From assembly GCF_029581575.1 (NCBI RefSeq), contig NZ_CP089975.1, positions 682,001-746,000 on the forward strand: a DNA stretch of 64,000 nucleotides. The letters are read 5' to 3'. A program made the translations under genes and the position numbers. Source of the stretch: Moraxella nasibovis (GTDB taxonomy: Bacteria; Pseudomonadota; Gammaproteobacteria; Pseudomonadales; Moraxellaceae). Position 1 is the stretch's first letter; every line of letters starts with the position of its first letter. Shown in pieces: positions 1 through 9,566 of this stretch. The notes under the pieces were generated by a model. The model saw only the letters and a list, made by a program, of their open reading frames with translations. It was not told the origin of the DNA and ran no database searches.

Positions 1-198
1 GTGGTGCAAACCGCCCGTCAAAAAGCACAACAGATTGCGACCAAGTCAGCCCAAGCGGTGCGATACACCAAGTCTTTGATGCGTGATTCTGCCAAAATCA
101 TCTCGCAGATGACCGCAGAAAAAGACTGCTTTGCCAAGTGCCTTGCAAGCGATGATGCTCGGATGATTTTTGAAAAATTTTTGAATAAATCAAAATGA
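1..198 (+). CDS. C-terminal end of an enoyl-CoA hydratase/isomerase family protein (5' truncated by window)
   Basis: The open frame is already running at base 1, so only the last 65 residues are visible. They resemble the C-terminal helical tail of crotonase-fold enzymes: a stretch like SAQAVRYTKSLMR, then a helix ending near ASDDARMIFEKFLNK, the usual family ending. These enzymes hydrate or isomerise acyl-CoA thioesters. The active site lies upstream of the window, so the exact reaction cannot be told. It ends 49 bases before rsmG. Confidence 0.6.
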   Translation: MVQTARQKAQQIATKSAQAVRYTKSLMRDSAKIISQMTAEKDCFAKCLASDDARMIFEKFLNKSK

Positions 199-247
199 TG
201 CGGCGCTTCACCCATCCATTTACCGCTTGTACCTGAGTGACGATACC

Positions 248-913
248 ATGACTTACCATAAAATTTCTGCTTATGCAGACGACTTTGCCCGTGATTTACA
301 GCGATTTGCCCATGAACTGCAATTGTCTTTTAGTCAGACGCAAATCGAGCAGCTGCTTAGATACTTAGACAATCTACTTTTGTGGACAAAGGCGTATAAT
401 TTGACCGCCATTACCGCCCCAAAAGAGGCGTTCGTTAAGCATATTTTGGATTGTTTGGCGATTGTGGCGGATTTGCCAAAGAGCGAATCATCAAATGTCA
501 GCGTGCTAGACATCGGCACGGGCGCAGGCTTGCCGTCTGTCATCATTGCCATCATGCGACCTGACTGGCAAGTGACCGCCCTTGACAGCAATGGCAAAAA
601 AGTGCGTTTTATTCGTCAGATGGCAGGCGAGCTAAAACTTACCAACATCGCGCCTGTGGCAAGTCGCATTGAGGAATTTGAGGGCGAGTTTGATGTCATT
701 ACTTCTCGTGCCTTTGCCAGCCTTGAAGATTTTGTGATGCTTGCCAAGCCCTATTTAAAGGCAGATGGCGTGCTGTATGCCATGAAAGGCAAAGTGCCAA
801 GCGATGACGACAAAAAAGCCCTTAGCGACTGGCAAATAGCCGTCAAGCCTGTCGTTGTGCCGACTTTGCCTGATGAGCGTTGTGTGGTGTATCTGCACAA
901 ACTTGGTGCGTGA
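248..913 (+). CDS. rsmG: 16S rRNA (guanine-527-N7)-methyltransferase RsmG
   Basis: About 221 residues, normal for RsmG (GidB), which transfers methyl from S-adenosylmethionine to G527 of 16S rRNA. The family NLTAI motif is near residue 50. The SAM-binding motif VLDIGTGAGLPSVIIA lies near residues 90-105, followed by an acidic ribose-binding loop (ALDSNGKK). A TTG start 21 bases upstream is possible; I chose the ATG because family proteins start close to this helix. rsmG next to parA-parB is a widespread bacterial order. Confidence 0.95.
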   Translation: MTYHKISAYADDFARDLQRFAHELQLSFSQTQIEQLLRYLDNLLLWTKAYNLTAITAPKEAFVKHILDCLAIVADLPKSESSNVSVLDIGTGAGLPSVIIAIMRPDWQVTALDSNGKKVRFIRQMAGELKLTNIAPVASRIEEFEGEFDVITSRAFASLEDFVMLAKPYLKADGVLYAMKGKVPSDDDKKALSDWQIAVKPVVVPTLPDERCVVYLHKLGA

Positions 914-968
914 TTTTATCATTTTGTACGATTTATCATTTATAAGCTATTGATTTTGAAGGTATTTT

Positions 969-1787
969 ATGGAAATTATTGCAATCGCCAACCAAAAAGG
1001 CGGTGTGGGTAAGACGACGACGGCGGTGAACCTTGCCGCAGCGCTGTCTGTGATTGGCAAAAAAAAGGTCTTGCTCATCGACTTAGACCCACAAGGCAAC
1101 GCCACGACAGGTGCGGGGCTTGACAAAAATGAGCTTGAAAATAGCATCGTAGATGTGCTGCTTGACGGCGTCAAATTGCACAAAGTCATCGAAAAAGACA
1201 CGCAAGCTGGCTTTGACATGGTGGGGGCGAACCGTGATTTGGCAGGGATTGACATGTCTTTGGCAGATGTGGAAGATGCGCCATTTTTATTAAAAAAAGC
1301 CATCAAAGCCGCCAAAAAAAGCGGAAAATTTGGCTATGATTATGTCATCATGGACTGTGCGCCAAGCCTGAGCATCTTGACGGTGAACGCCTTTGCGGTG
1401 GCAAAAAATGTCATCATCCCCATGCAGTGTGAGTATTATGCCTTGGAGGGTGTGGTGGATTTGATTGACACCATCAAGCGCCTAAAATCCATCAATGAAG
1501 AGCTGCATGTGCGTGGTGTGGTGCGCACGATGTTCGATGGGCGAAACACGCTGGCGCAAGATGTCTCTGCTGAGCTTGAAAGCTACTTTGGGCAGCTGCT
1601 GTATAAGACCGCCATTCCCAGAAGTGTGCGTCTGGCGGAGGCGCCAAGCTTTGGGCAGTCGATTTTTGGCTACGAAAAATCGTCCAAAGGGGCGATCGCT
1701 TATCATGCCTTGATGAATGAAGTTATGGAGCAGTCTGACAGACCTGAGCTATTTAAAGCGAAAGTGCGTGCGCAGTTTGACTGGTAG
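969..1787 (+). CDS. parA: chromosome partitioning ATPase ParA (Soj)
   Basis: 272 residues of the deviant-Walker MinD/ParA family. The P-loop KGGVGKTTT with the signature lysine is at about residues 10-18, the switch I aspartate in DLDPQGN near 40, and the Walker B-like VIMDCAPS near 128. No N-terminal helix-turn-helix, as in chromosomal (type Ib-like) Soj proteins. It binds ATP and DNA non-specifically and moves ParB-parS complexes. It is 153 bases upstream of parB. Confidence 0.97.
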   Translation: MEIIAIANQKGGVGKTTTAVNLAAALSVIGKKKVLLIDLDPQGNATTGAGLDKNELENSIVDVLLDGVKLHKVIEKDTQAGFDMVGANRDLAGIDMSLADVEDAPFLLKKAIKAAKKSGKFGYDYVIMDCAPSLSILTVNAFAVAKNVIIPMQCEYYALEGVVDLIDTIKRLKSINEELHVRGVVRTMFDGRNTLAQDVSAELESYFGQLLYKTAIPRSVRLAEAPSFGQSIFGYEKSSKGAIAYHALMNEVMEQSDRPELFKAKVRAQFDW

Positions 1788-1940
1788 TATTCGGTTGGCA
1801 AAAATTCATCAAAATCATAAAACAATGACAAAAATTGTGCTAAAATGTCGGTTTTGTTTTAAGCGATTATTGATTGAAGTGGCTTGATTGGCTGATTGGC
1901 TAAAAGTTGGTTCAGAGTTGGTTAAAAACTGGAAAATGAC

Positions 1941-3014
1941 ATGAAAAAGCGTGGACTTGGTGCAAAGCGTGGCTTAGATGCGCTGATGGGTAGCCTAAAA
2001 AAAGAACGACAAATCGTCAGTGGCGAAATCACGCCGCCGCTTGCACCAAAGGGTTTGGGCGATGAGGTGGCAGTGAAGTTTGACTTGCTTGATGACGAGA
2101 CCGACATTCCCACCATTCAAGCCGACAAAACCAAAAAAGCCAAGAAAAAATCAAAAAATAAATCTGCCGACACCCACGAGGATGGTAAAGGCGAGCAGGT
2201 CACGCTCATTGAGATCGGCACTGAGCGCTTGCAGTCTGGCAAATATCAGCCACGCCGAGACATGAATGAAGAGGCGCTGGGCGAGCTTGCCAACTCTATC
2301 CGTCAGCATGGCATCATGCAGCCGATCGTCATTCGCCCTTTGTTGTCTGGCGAGGATAAGACCAGTGATGCCGTCACGCACGAGATCATCGCAGGCGAGC
2401 GTCGCTGGCGTGCGGCAAAGATGGCGGGGCTTGCCAGTATCCCTGCCATTGAGCGAGTGCTGTCTGATGAGATTGCCATTGCGCTGGCGCTGATTGAGAA
2501 CATTCAGCGTGAGGATTTGAATGTCTTGGAGCAGGCGGCGGCTTTACAAAGATTTCATAGTGAATTTGGCATGAGCCATGCGATGATTGCCGATGTGGTG
2601 GGCAAAGCACGGGCTACGGTGTCTAATTTGCTGCGCCTAAACAATCTGCACGATACGGTCAAAGACTATATGCAAGAGGGCTTGCTTGACATGGGTCATG
2701 CACGCACACTCCTGTCTTTATCTGCCAAACAACAGCCCATCATCGCCAAAAAAATCATCGATGCCAAGATGACAGTGCGTGATGCTGAAAAACTGGTCAA
2801 ATCTATTTTAAACCCAGAGCCTGCCAAAAAAGACAAGACGGACAGCCATGAGATCAAGGCGCTGAGCCAAAAAATCTCCGATGCGCTCGGTGCGTCTGTC
2901 AAGATTAAGCAAGGTCAAGATGGCAAGGGTAGTGTGGAGATATTTTTCCATGATGATGACGAGTTGCAAGGCTTGCTGGCTCAATTTGGGCTAGATTTGA
3001 GCGCATTGGGCTGA
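1941..3014 (+). CDS. parB: chromosome partitioning protein ParB (Spo0J)
   Basis: 357 residues. The N-terminal 75 residues are lysine-rich and likely disordered, with a ParA-stimulating basic start (MKKRGLGAKRGLDALMG). The ParB/Srx core follows: LIEIGTERLQSGKYQPR, the CTP-binding GERRWRAAK motif and LIENIQREDLN. A helix-turn-helix (MIADVVGKARATVSNLLRL) reads parS, and the C-terminal ~60 residues form the dimer domain. It acts with ParA. No parS palindrome was recognised in the window. Confidence 0.96.
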   Translation: MKKRGLGAKRGLDALMGSLKKERQIVSGEITPPLAPKGLGDEVAVKFDLLDDETDIPTIQADKTKKAKKKSKNKSADTHEDGKGEQVTLIEIGTERLQSGKYQPRRDMNEEALGELANSIRQHGIMQPIVIRPLLSGEDKTSDAVTHEIIAGERRWRAAKMAGLASIPAIERVLSDEIAIALALIENIQREDLNVLEQAAALQRFHSEFGMSHAMIADVVGKARATVSNLLRLNNLHDTVKDYMQEGLLDMGHARTLLSLSAKQQPIIAKKIIDAKMTVRDAEKLVKSILNPEPAKKDKTDSHEIKALSQKISDALGASVKIKQGQDGKGSVEIFFHDDDELQGLLAQFGLDLSALG

Positions 3015-3290
3015 TGGATATTCTAAGGTGCTTAAAGTTCATTGATTAAAAAGTGCTTGGAGATTTAAGCTTAGAGATTTGGGTTTAGAGATTTAAAAAG
3101 CGCCTAGATTTTTACCATCTTTTTTTTTAAAAAAGTGTGATGGGTGGCGATAACGAGCAAACGCCGCCTGTCACAAGCCGCATTAAGCGCTTTGCTTGGA
3201 ACTTCGAGTCATTTTACCCACGCATCATCAAACAATCTCGTCAAAACCACCACACCAATCAAAACCACCACAATCATAAAAAGACACGCC

Positions 3291-5069
3291 ATGCACACAG
3301 CCCATCATCAATCCAAACGCCAAGAAGACTTTGAAAAAGCGGACAAATTCGCCGTCTTTTTGCGCCTGATGTCCTACCTAAAACCCTATTGGTGGGCGTT
3401 CATCTTGGTCATCATCGGCTTTGTCATCAGCGCAGGCGGCGAGGTGGCAAGCGCCAAGCTCTTTGAATACATCATCGAGGCGATCAATAATAACGACGAC
3501 AAACGCAAGTTTTGGTTCCCTTTTTTGGTGATTTTGCTGTTTGTTTTTCGTGGTATTGGCTCGTTTTTGGGTGGGTATTATGCGGCGCTGATGGCACGCA
3601 GTTTGGTATATCATCTGCGAGTTGAGGTGTTTAATAAGCTTTTGCGTCTGCCGTCTAAGTTTTATCTGAACAACCCAGCAGGCACGATTTCATCTAAGCT
3701 GATTTTTGATGTCGAGCAAGTCACCGCTGCCACCACTGACTCCATTACTACGCTATTAAAAGACGGCTTGACGGTGATTGCGTTGTTTGGGTTTTTGTTT
3801 TATACCAACTGGCGACTGACTTTGGTGCTGATGGTCATCGTGCCGCCGATTTTTTGGATCATTAGGCGTGTGTCAAAGCGCTTCGCTCAGCTGTCGATGG
3901 ATGTCCAAGACACGATGAGTGCGGTCAGCCACATCACCAATGAGGCGATCACAGGCTATCAAGTGGTGAAAAACTATGGCGGTCAGGCGTACGAATCGGC
4001 AAGATTTGACAAGGCATCTTTGGAAAACCTGAATAAGGGATTAAAGATTACGGTGCTTGCTGCCATCAATTCGCCAGTGATTCAGCTGCTCATGGCGACG
4101 GGTATGTGCTTTGTCATCTGGCTGTCTTTGCGCCCTGAGGTGCTGGGCGATACGAGCGCTGGCGAGTTTGCGTCTTATTTGGTGGCGGCAGGTCTTTTGG
4201 CTCGCCCTGTCAAGGCATTGACCGATGTCAATCAAAGACTGCAACGAGGCATCGCAGCAGGTGTGTCCATCTTTGCGCTCATCGATGAGGTCGAAGAGGC
4301 GGACCAAGGCACGCTGACCCCTGTCATCACAGGCAATATCAGCTTTCAAAAAGTGGGCTTGACTTATGACAGCGGCACGCAGGCGATCAAGGATTTTAGC
4401 CTTGACATCAAGGCAGGCGAGACGGTCGCTGTGGTGGGGCGTTCAGGCTCTGGCAAGACAACGCTTGTCAATCTTTTGACTCGCTCGCTTAGCCCAACGC
4501 AGGGGCGGATTTTGATTGATGGCACGCCCATTGATGAGATTAAGCTGTCGTGTTTGCGTGAGCAGATTGCGATGGTCAATCAGCAGGTTACGCTGTTTTT
4601 GGATACGGTCGCTCACAACATCGCTTATGGGGCATTATCCAGCAAATCTCGTGATGACATCATTTCTGCCAGCAAATCCGCCTACGCCCATGACTTTATT
4701 ATGGATTTGCCCAACGGTTATGACAGCTTTATTGGGGCGGACGGTTTGCAGTTGTCAGGCGGGCAACGACAAAGACTCTCCATTGCTCGTGCTTTGTTAA
4801 AAGACGCACCGATTTTGATATTGGATGAGGCGACTTCTGCTCTTGATAATGAAAGCGAATTTTATATCCAAAAAGCATTGGAGGCGGTCATGCAAGGTCG
4901 CACCACGCTGGTCATCGCCCATCGTTTATCCACCATTGCCAATGCCGATCGCATCATCGTCATGGACAAAGGGCAAATCGTGGAGATGGGTACGCATAAT
5001 GAGCTGTTGGCCAAAGGTGGTGTGTATCGCACCATGTATGAACGCACTTTTGATGAGCAAAGTGATTGA
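3291..5069 (+). CDS. msbA: lipid A/phospholipid exporter ABC transporter MsbA
   Basis: 592 residues, a half-transporter with an N-terminal six-helix membrane domain and a C-terminal nucleotide-binding domain. Visible motifs: Walker A GRSGSGKTT, Q-loop in AMVNQQV, signature LSGGQRQRLSIARALL, Walker B ILILDEATSALD and H-loop VIAHRLS. MsbA flips lipid A core across the inner membrane. The frame is open 147 bases further upstream, but that part encodes low-complexity KTTTPIKTTT-like sequence; the ATG at 3291 gives the usual family length. The immediately following lpxK supports MsbA over other exporters. Confidence 0.93.
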   Translation: MHTAHHQSKRQEDFEKADKFAVFLRLMSYLKPYWWAFILVIIGFVISAGGEVASAKLFEYIIEAINNNDDKRKFWFPFLVILLFVFRGIGSFLGGYYAALMARSLVYHLRVEVFNKLLRLPSKFYLNNPAGTISSKLIFDVEQVTAATTDSITTLLKDGLTVIALFGFLFYTNWRLTLVLMVIVPPIFWIIRRVSKRFAQLSMDVQDTMSAVSHITNEAITGYQVVKNYGGQAYESARFDKASLENLNKGLKITVLAAINSPVIQLLMATGMCFVIWLSLRPEVLGDTSAGEFASYLVAAGLLARPVKALTDVNQRLQRGIAAGVSIFALIDEVEEADQGTLTPVITGNISFQKVGLTYDSGTQAIKDFSLDIKAGETVAVVGRSGSGKTTLVNLLTRSLSPTQGRILIDGTPIDEIKLSCLREQIAMVNQQVTLFLDTVAHNIAYGALSSKSRDDIISASKSAYAHDFIMDLPNGYDSFIGADGLQLSGGQRQRLSIARALLKDAPILILDEATSALDNESEFYIQKALEAVMQGRTTLVIAHRLSTIANADRIIVMDKGQIVEMGTHNELLAKGGVYRTMYERTFDEQSD

Positions 5070-5080
5070 GTGAAACTGAC

Positions 5081-6088
5081 ATGAAAAAAGCCGAACTTTT
5101 CATCACAAAAGCGTGGCAAAATCAGTCTGCGTGGCTGACCGCTCTCGCCCCCTTGTCGGCATTGTACGGGGTGGTGGGGCGTGTGCGTAAATCATTGTAT
5201 GATAACGATAAACTTGCCAAGTACCACGCCCCCATTCCTGTGATGGTGGTGGGTAACATCACGGTGGGTGGGTCTGGCAAGACACCGCTCATCATTGCTT
5301 TGGTTAAGTATCTACAAAGTAAAGGCGTGGCGGTCGGGGTCATCAGTCGTGGCTATGGGCGAGAGGGGAGCGAGCCTGCCCTTGTCCATGCCGACAGCAC
5401 GCCCAGTGAAGTGGGCGATGAGCCGTGTCTGATTGTGGGTGAAACAGGTGTGCCAATGGCGGTGGGGGCAAATCGTGGGCAGGTGATTGATTTACTTATA
5501 AAAAATTATCCCAATTTACAACTCATCATCAGCGATGACGGACTGCAACATCATGCCTTGCACCGTGATGTAGAATGGATAGTGGTGGACGGGGTGCGTG
5601 GCTTTGGTAATGGTAAGCTGTTTCCGCAAGGGTTTTTGCGTGAGCCTATAGACCGCCTAGATGGAGCGACCGTCATCTATCATGACGCACGAGCCGAGCG
5701 ATATGCCGATGATGCTCTGCTCATGCACTTAGCTCCCAGTACGCCTGCACCGCTTTTGGGTGGCGAGAAAATTTTACCACCCCAAAAGGTTTATGGCGTG
5801 AGCGGTATCGGCTATCCTGCCAGATTTTTTAACACCTTGACCGATTTGGGTTTTGATGTGGTGGAAAAGCCCTTTGGCGACCACCATGATTTTGCCCTTG
5901 ATGAGCTGACGGATTTGGCGGATTTGCCCATCATCATTACCAGTAAAGATGCGGTAAAAATCCGTGAGCTTGCCAAACGCACACCCCATGCGATTTTTGA
6001 CAATGTATGGATTTTGCCTGTGCAGGCGGTGTTGTCGCAGAGTGTTTATCAGGAAATGGATAGGGTGCTTGGGAAGTTGGGGGTTTGA
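5081..6088 (+). CDS. lpxK: tetraacyldisaccharide 4'-kinase LpxK
   Basis: 335 residues. LpxK phosphorylates the 4' position of the lipid A disaccharide at the inner membrane. The N-terminal hydrophobic segment around WLTALAPLSALYGVV is typical, followed by the Walker A loop GNITVGGSGKT and conserved SRGYGR and DDGLQHHAL motifs. The ATG at 5081 follows the msbA stop by 11 bases; a TTG at 5066 overlapping that stop is the alternative. msbA-lpxK is the classical operon. Confidence 0.95.
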   Translation: MKKAELFITKAWQNQSAWLTALAPLSALYGVVGRVRKSLYDNDKLAKYHAPIPVMVVGNITVGGSGKTPLIIALVKYLQSKGVAVGVISRGYGREGSEPALVHADSTPSEVGDEPCLIVGETGVPMAVGANRGQVIDLLIKNYPNLQLIISDDGLQHHALHRDVEWIVVDGVRGFGNGKLFPQGFLREPIDRLDGATVIYHDARAERYADDALLMHLAPSTPAPLLGGEKILPPQKVYGVSGIGYPARFFNTLTDLGFDVVEKPFGDHHDFALDELTDLADLPIIITSKDAVKIRELAKRTPHAIFDNVWILPVQAVLSQSVYQEMDRVLGKLGV

Positions 6089-6102
6089 AAAGGTAAAAGG
6101 GT

Positions 6103-6570
6103 ATGCAAAAGATCAAGAAAGAGAATATCATTCAGACTCTAGTTGTCATTCCTTTTATTCTTGCTGGCTTATTTTTTATTTCAAGAGCTGAAATGCCATC
6201 GGAGCATCAAAAACAAATCGGTTTGGATTTTAGAAAATGGCTTGATGATATTACCGTCAATGAAAGTGGCTATATATTGGACGAATATAAAAAATCAAAC
6301 CTTTATGTTCTATCAAAACATTACGACCATCCACAAGAAATTACTGTTATCAACATCCATCAAAACATTGAAAAAATAGGTATTTGGGAAAAAATTTATG
6401 TTGAAAATGAGTCTGCTGGTATCATAGGTAGATATTGTTATCTTGGCTATATGTTGATCACTTATAAAGGTTATTATGCCGATAGTTTTACGAGAAACTC
6501 AAGGACGAGATTTACTGTGAGTATAAAGTGGAATAAAGATGGTAATTTTGAATGCCGTAATGCCCAATAA
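6103..6570 (+). CDS. hypothetical membrane-anchored protein
   Basis: 155 residues, no family recognised. One N-terminal hydrophobic helix (residues ~10-26, IIQTLVVIPFILAGLFFI) is followed by a soluble region with many aromatic and charged residues, suggesting a periplasmic domain anchored by an uncleaved signal. It is clearly more A+T-rich than lpxK and kdsB, which may indicate later acquisition. It starts 14 bases after lpxK. Function unknown. Confidence 0.7.
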   Translation: MQKIKKENIIQTLVVIPFILAGLFFISRAEMPSEHQKQIGLDFRKWLDDITVNESGYILDEYKKSNLYVLSKHYDHPQEITVINIHQNIEKIGIWEKIYVENESAGIIGRYCYLGYMLITYKGYYADSFTRNSRTRFTVSIKWNKDGNFECRNAQ

Positions 6571-6686
6571 GTTTAGGATTTGGATTTAACTTATGGTCAA
6601 ATTTACCTAAAAAAATCAAAAATTTTCCCCAAAACTATCATACAATAGACAAGTTAATTTGTATTTCTTAACTTATAGGAACAACC

Positions 6687-7463
6687 ATGACCGCTCCCAA
6701 AACCCACATCATCATTCCTGCCCGCTACAAATCCACCCGCCTACCTGCCAAGCCGTTGCTAGAAATTCACGGCAAACCAATGATTTTATGGACAGCCCAA
6801 AAAGCCTTGCAAGCCACCTTTGCTGACAGCGTGTGTGTGGCGACTGACGATGACAGGATTTATCAGGTGTGCCAAAATGCAGGCGTGCCTGTGGTGATGA
6901 CAGGCGAACACGCCTCGGGTACGGACAGATTGGGCGAAGTCGCACGGCTTTTGGGATTTGCCGATGATGACATCGTGGTCAATATGCAAGGCGATGAACC
7001 GCTTGTGCCGCCAATTCTTTTGGAGCAAGTCAAAAATCTGCTCATTGACAATCCCCATTGTGTCATGGCGACTTTGTGCGAAGTGATTGACAATTTTGAG
7101 GATTTTTATAAAAATTCAGTGGTCAAAGTCGTCAAAGCAGGCACTCAGGCTCTGTATTTTAGCCGCAGCCCCATGCCGTACGATAGGGACGGTCATTTAA
7201 AAGATGAGCTTGGCGATAAACCCAAAAACGCTTACCGTCATTTGGGACTTTATGCCTACCGAGTTAAACTGCTCAAAGAATTTGGCACATGGGAGCAAGG
7301 CGAGCTTGAAGTGTTAGAAAGCCTAGAACAATTACGCATTTTAGAAAATCACCAGCAAATCGCCATTGATGTGGCAACGGTCAGCCTACCACTTGGTGTG
7401 GACACACAGGACGATTTGGATAGGCTCAACGCCATGCCGGTTGAGGAATTTTTGAAGTTTTAA
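6687..7463 (+). CDS. kdsB: 3-deoxy-manno-octulosonate cytidylyltransferase KdsB
   Basis: 258 residues. It activates KDO with CTP to CMP-KDO for the lipooligosaccharide inner core. The nucleotide-binding IIPARYKSTRLPAKPL start, the CVATDDDRI region, the metal-binding VNMQGDEPL motif and the SRSPMPYDR segment are all present. A ribosome-binding site (AGGAAC) precedes the ATG. The upstream ~115 bases are A+T-rich and contain a possible -10 (TACAAT). Together with msbA and lpxK it forms a lipid A/LOS cluster. Confidence 0.97.
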   Translation: MTAPKTHIIIPARYKSTRLPAKPLLEIHGKPMILWTAQKALQATFADSVCVATDDDRIYQVCQNAGVPVVMTGEHASGTDRLGEVARLLGFADDDIVVNMQGDEPLVPPILLEQVKNLLIDNPHCVMATLCEVIDNFEDFYKNSVVKVVKAGTQALYFSRSPMPYDRDGHLKDELGDKPKNAYRHLGLYAYRVKLLKEFGTWEQGELEVLESLEQLRILENHQQIAIDVATVSLPLGVDTQDDLDRLNAMPVEEFLKF

Positions 7464-7464
7464 G

Positions 7465-8487
7465 ATGAGCGAGCAATCACAACAATTACCCTATTTTGCA
7501 CCGCTACTGCCTTGGCAAAACAAGGCTTGGGAGCAGGTTACTTGCCAGTTTTTTGACGGCAAATTACCGCATGGCATTTTGGCAAGTGGCATGGCAGGCA
7601 TTGGCAAGCGAGCGTTTGTTTGGCGATTTGTGGCGTGGCTACTTTGTCATGACAAGGGCGAGCATGGGGCGTGTGGGTCTTGCCAAAGCTGTGGGTGGCT
7701 TAGGGCGGGTACGCACCCTGATTTGATGGTGTTGCCGAGCATTCATCTGCCGACCGCCGAGCCTACCGACAAAACTTCTGCACCAAGTAGCATTAAAATT
7801 GACGAAGTGCGAGCCTTGCAAGAATACAGCCACATCAAGGGGCAGGGCGTGCGTCTGATGGTGCTAGACGGAGCGGATACGCTGACCGTTGGGGCGAGCA
7901 ATGCTCTTTTAAAGACCTTAGAAGAACCCCGTGCAGGCGTGCATTTGATTCTCATTAGCGACAATCCGACGCGTCTTTTACCCACCATCAAAAGCCGTGT
8001 GCAGACTTTGCCTTTGCATCACATAAGGCATGAAGCGGCGTTGTCGTTTGTGGCGGATAAGTTGGGCGATGAATCTTTGGCGTATCTTGCCTTGGATTTG
8101 GCGGACGGTGCGGTACTAAAAGCGGTGGATTTGCCAAAAGAGGCTTGGTTTGACAAACGCACGCTGTGGCTCAAGACTTGGCTGGCATTGCGAATGGGGC
8201 AGAGATTGCCAATGGCGGCAAGCGACTACTGGCAGGGCGTGCTTGGCTTTGATGAATTTGTAATCCTGACACGGCTGATGCTTATTGATGTGGTGCGAGT
8301 GGGTTTGGGTTTGCCAAGTCGCCATACGGACATGGATGTGGAAAATCTCATTAAAAATCAAGCGCTTAATTTGCAAGCGATGGAGAATTTTTTGCTTTAT
8401 TTGGACGATGTGGTGCTGTCCGTTCGTCAAAATGTCCAAGAAAAATTGGCGTATGATGGGCTGTTTGTGGCGCTTGCCAAGCTATAA
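7465..8487 (+). CDS. holB: DNA polymerase III subunit delta'
   Basis: 340 residues, the clamp-loader delta' subunit. The AAA+ fold is seen in a P-loop-like GMAGIGKRAF, a four-cysteine zinc module (CHDKGEHGACGSCQSC) and LDGADTLTVGASNALLKTLEEP. The P-loop is degenerate, as expected for the non-hydrolysing delta' subunit. It starts one base after the kdsB stop, so co-transcription is likely. Confidence 0.94.
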   Translation: MSEQSQQLPYFAPLLPWQNKAWEQVTCQFFDGKLPHGILASGMAGIGKRAFVWRFVAWLLCHDKGEHGACGSCQSCGWLRAGTHPDLMVLPSIHLPTAEPTDKTSAPSSIKIDEVRALQEYSHIKGQGVRLMVLDGADTLTVGASNALLKTLEEPRAGVHLILISDNPTRLLPTIKSRVQTLPLHHIRHEAALSFVADKLGDESLAYLALDLADGAVLKAVDLPKEAWFDKRTLWLKTWLALRMGQRLPMAASDYWQGVLGFDEFVILTRLMLIDVVRVGLGLPSRHTDMDVENLIKNQALNLQAMENFLLYLDDVVLSVRQNVQEKLAYDGLFVALAKL

Positions 8488-8498
8488 AATGTGAGTAA

Positions 8499-9236
8499 AT
8501 GCCAATGATAAAGCCTGTGCTTGAAATCTTATATCAAGACGATGATTTGGTGGTGGTTAATAAACCTGCCAAAATGCTCGTTCATCGCTCGTGGCTGGAT
8601 AAGCACGAGACGGTGTTTGTGATGACGACTTTGCGAGACATGCTTGGGACTTATGTGTATCCTGTACATCGCCTTGACCGCCCAACTTCAGGCGTTTTGT
8701 TGTTTGCCAAATCAAGCGAGGCGGCAAGGATTTTGTCTTTGCAATTTGAACAGCACACGGTAGAAAAGTCATATCTGGCGGTGGTGCGTGGTCATCTTTT
8801 GGGGTGTGGGCGAGTGGATTATCCTTTAAAGGTCAAATTGGACAAAATCGCCGATAAATTTGCCAACACCGACAAAGCCCCAGAGACGGCAATCACCGAT
8901 TATGAAAATCTGGCAACTTGCGAACTGCCCATCGTCTCCACGCCACGCTACGCCACTTCTCGCTACAGCCTGATGAAACTGACCCCAATCACAGGTCGCA
9001 AGCACCAGCTTAGACGGCACATGACACACCTATTCCACCCTATCGTGGGCGACACCACGCACGGCGACACCGCCCAAAACCGTACGGTGGCGGACTTCAC
9101 AGGCGTATCACGGCTGCTCTTGCACGCACACTCGCTCGCCTTTGATGACCTAAGTGGCGAGCGCATCTCGGTGGTCGCACCATTGGATGTAGATTTTCAA
9201 AAAGTGATGAGCGACTTTGGCTGGCTGTGTGCCTAG
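8499..9236 (+). CDS. truC: tRNA pseudouridine(65) synthase TruC
   Basis: 245 residues of the RluA/TruC family. The catalytic aspartate lies in VHRLDRPTSGVLL (near residue 66). The early segment VVVNKPAKMLVHRSWLD matches TruC rather than RluC/D, and the HQLRRHMTHLFHPIVGD motif is present. There is no S4 domain, consistent with TruC, which isomerises U65 of some tRNAs. It lies 11 bases after holB. Confidence 0.87.
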   Translation: MPMIKPVLEILYQDDDLVVVNKPAKMLVHRSWLDKHETVFVMTTLRDMLGTYVYPVHRLDRPTSGVLLFAKSSEAARILSLQFEQHTVEKSYLAVVRGHLLGCGRVDYPLKVKLDKIADKFANTDKAPETAITDYENLATCELPIVSTPRYATSRYSLMKLTPITGRKHQLRRHMTHLFHPIVGDTTHGDTAQNRTVADFTGVSRLLLHAHSLAFDDLSGERISVVAPLDVDFQKVMSDFGWLCA

Positions 9237-9566
9237 GCGTCCAAGTGCTTTGATTGGCTAATATTTAAATCGGCGATGAATTTCAATCAGTATTAAAATC
9301 TTTGCTGAAAAATACTTACATTTGTCATAAAAAATGCTAAAATATGCGCATTTTATCAAAACATTTCTATCAGGCTTAACTCTATTAGGCTTAATAGGGC
9401 AATCATCAAAAAACTCTCTTTTTTCCTTTGATTTTTAGGCGGCAAGAGTGACGGTCGCTTGTGGCTCTGTGTGGCAAAATTTTGTGTTTTTGAGTGATTG
9501 TTGGCAAATGAAAATGTTTTGAAATATATTGATTATTCATAAAGGGCGTAAGCCTTGAGGGTTGTT
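9237..9566 (+). promoter_or_regulatory. fru operon upstream region with candidate promoter
   Basis: This 330-base gap carries no gene. The best promoter is TTACAT (9316-9321), 16 bases, TAAAAT (9338-9343), leaving a long leader of about 215 bases before fruB. An SD-like TTGAGG sits just before the fruB ATG. I could not identify a FruR/Cra-type operator, but the long leader leaves room for regulation. Confidence 0.4.

Noticed and set aside
1788-1940. parS site near parAB
   Set aside because: No good 16-bp parS palindrome seen here or elsewhere in the window.
3144-3290. 49-residue N-terminal extension of MsbA
   Set aside because: Low-complexity Thr/Lys sequence not seen in the family; ATG at 3291 gives normal length.
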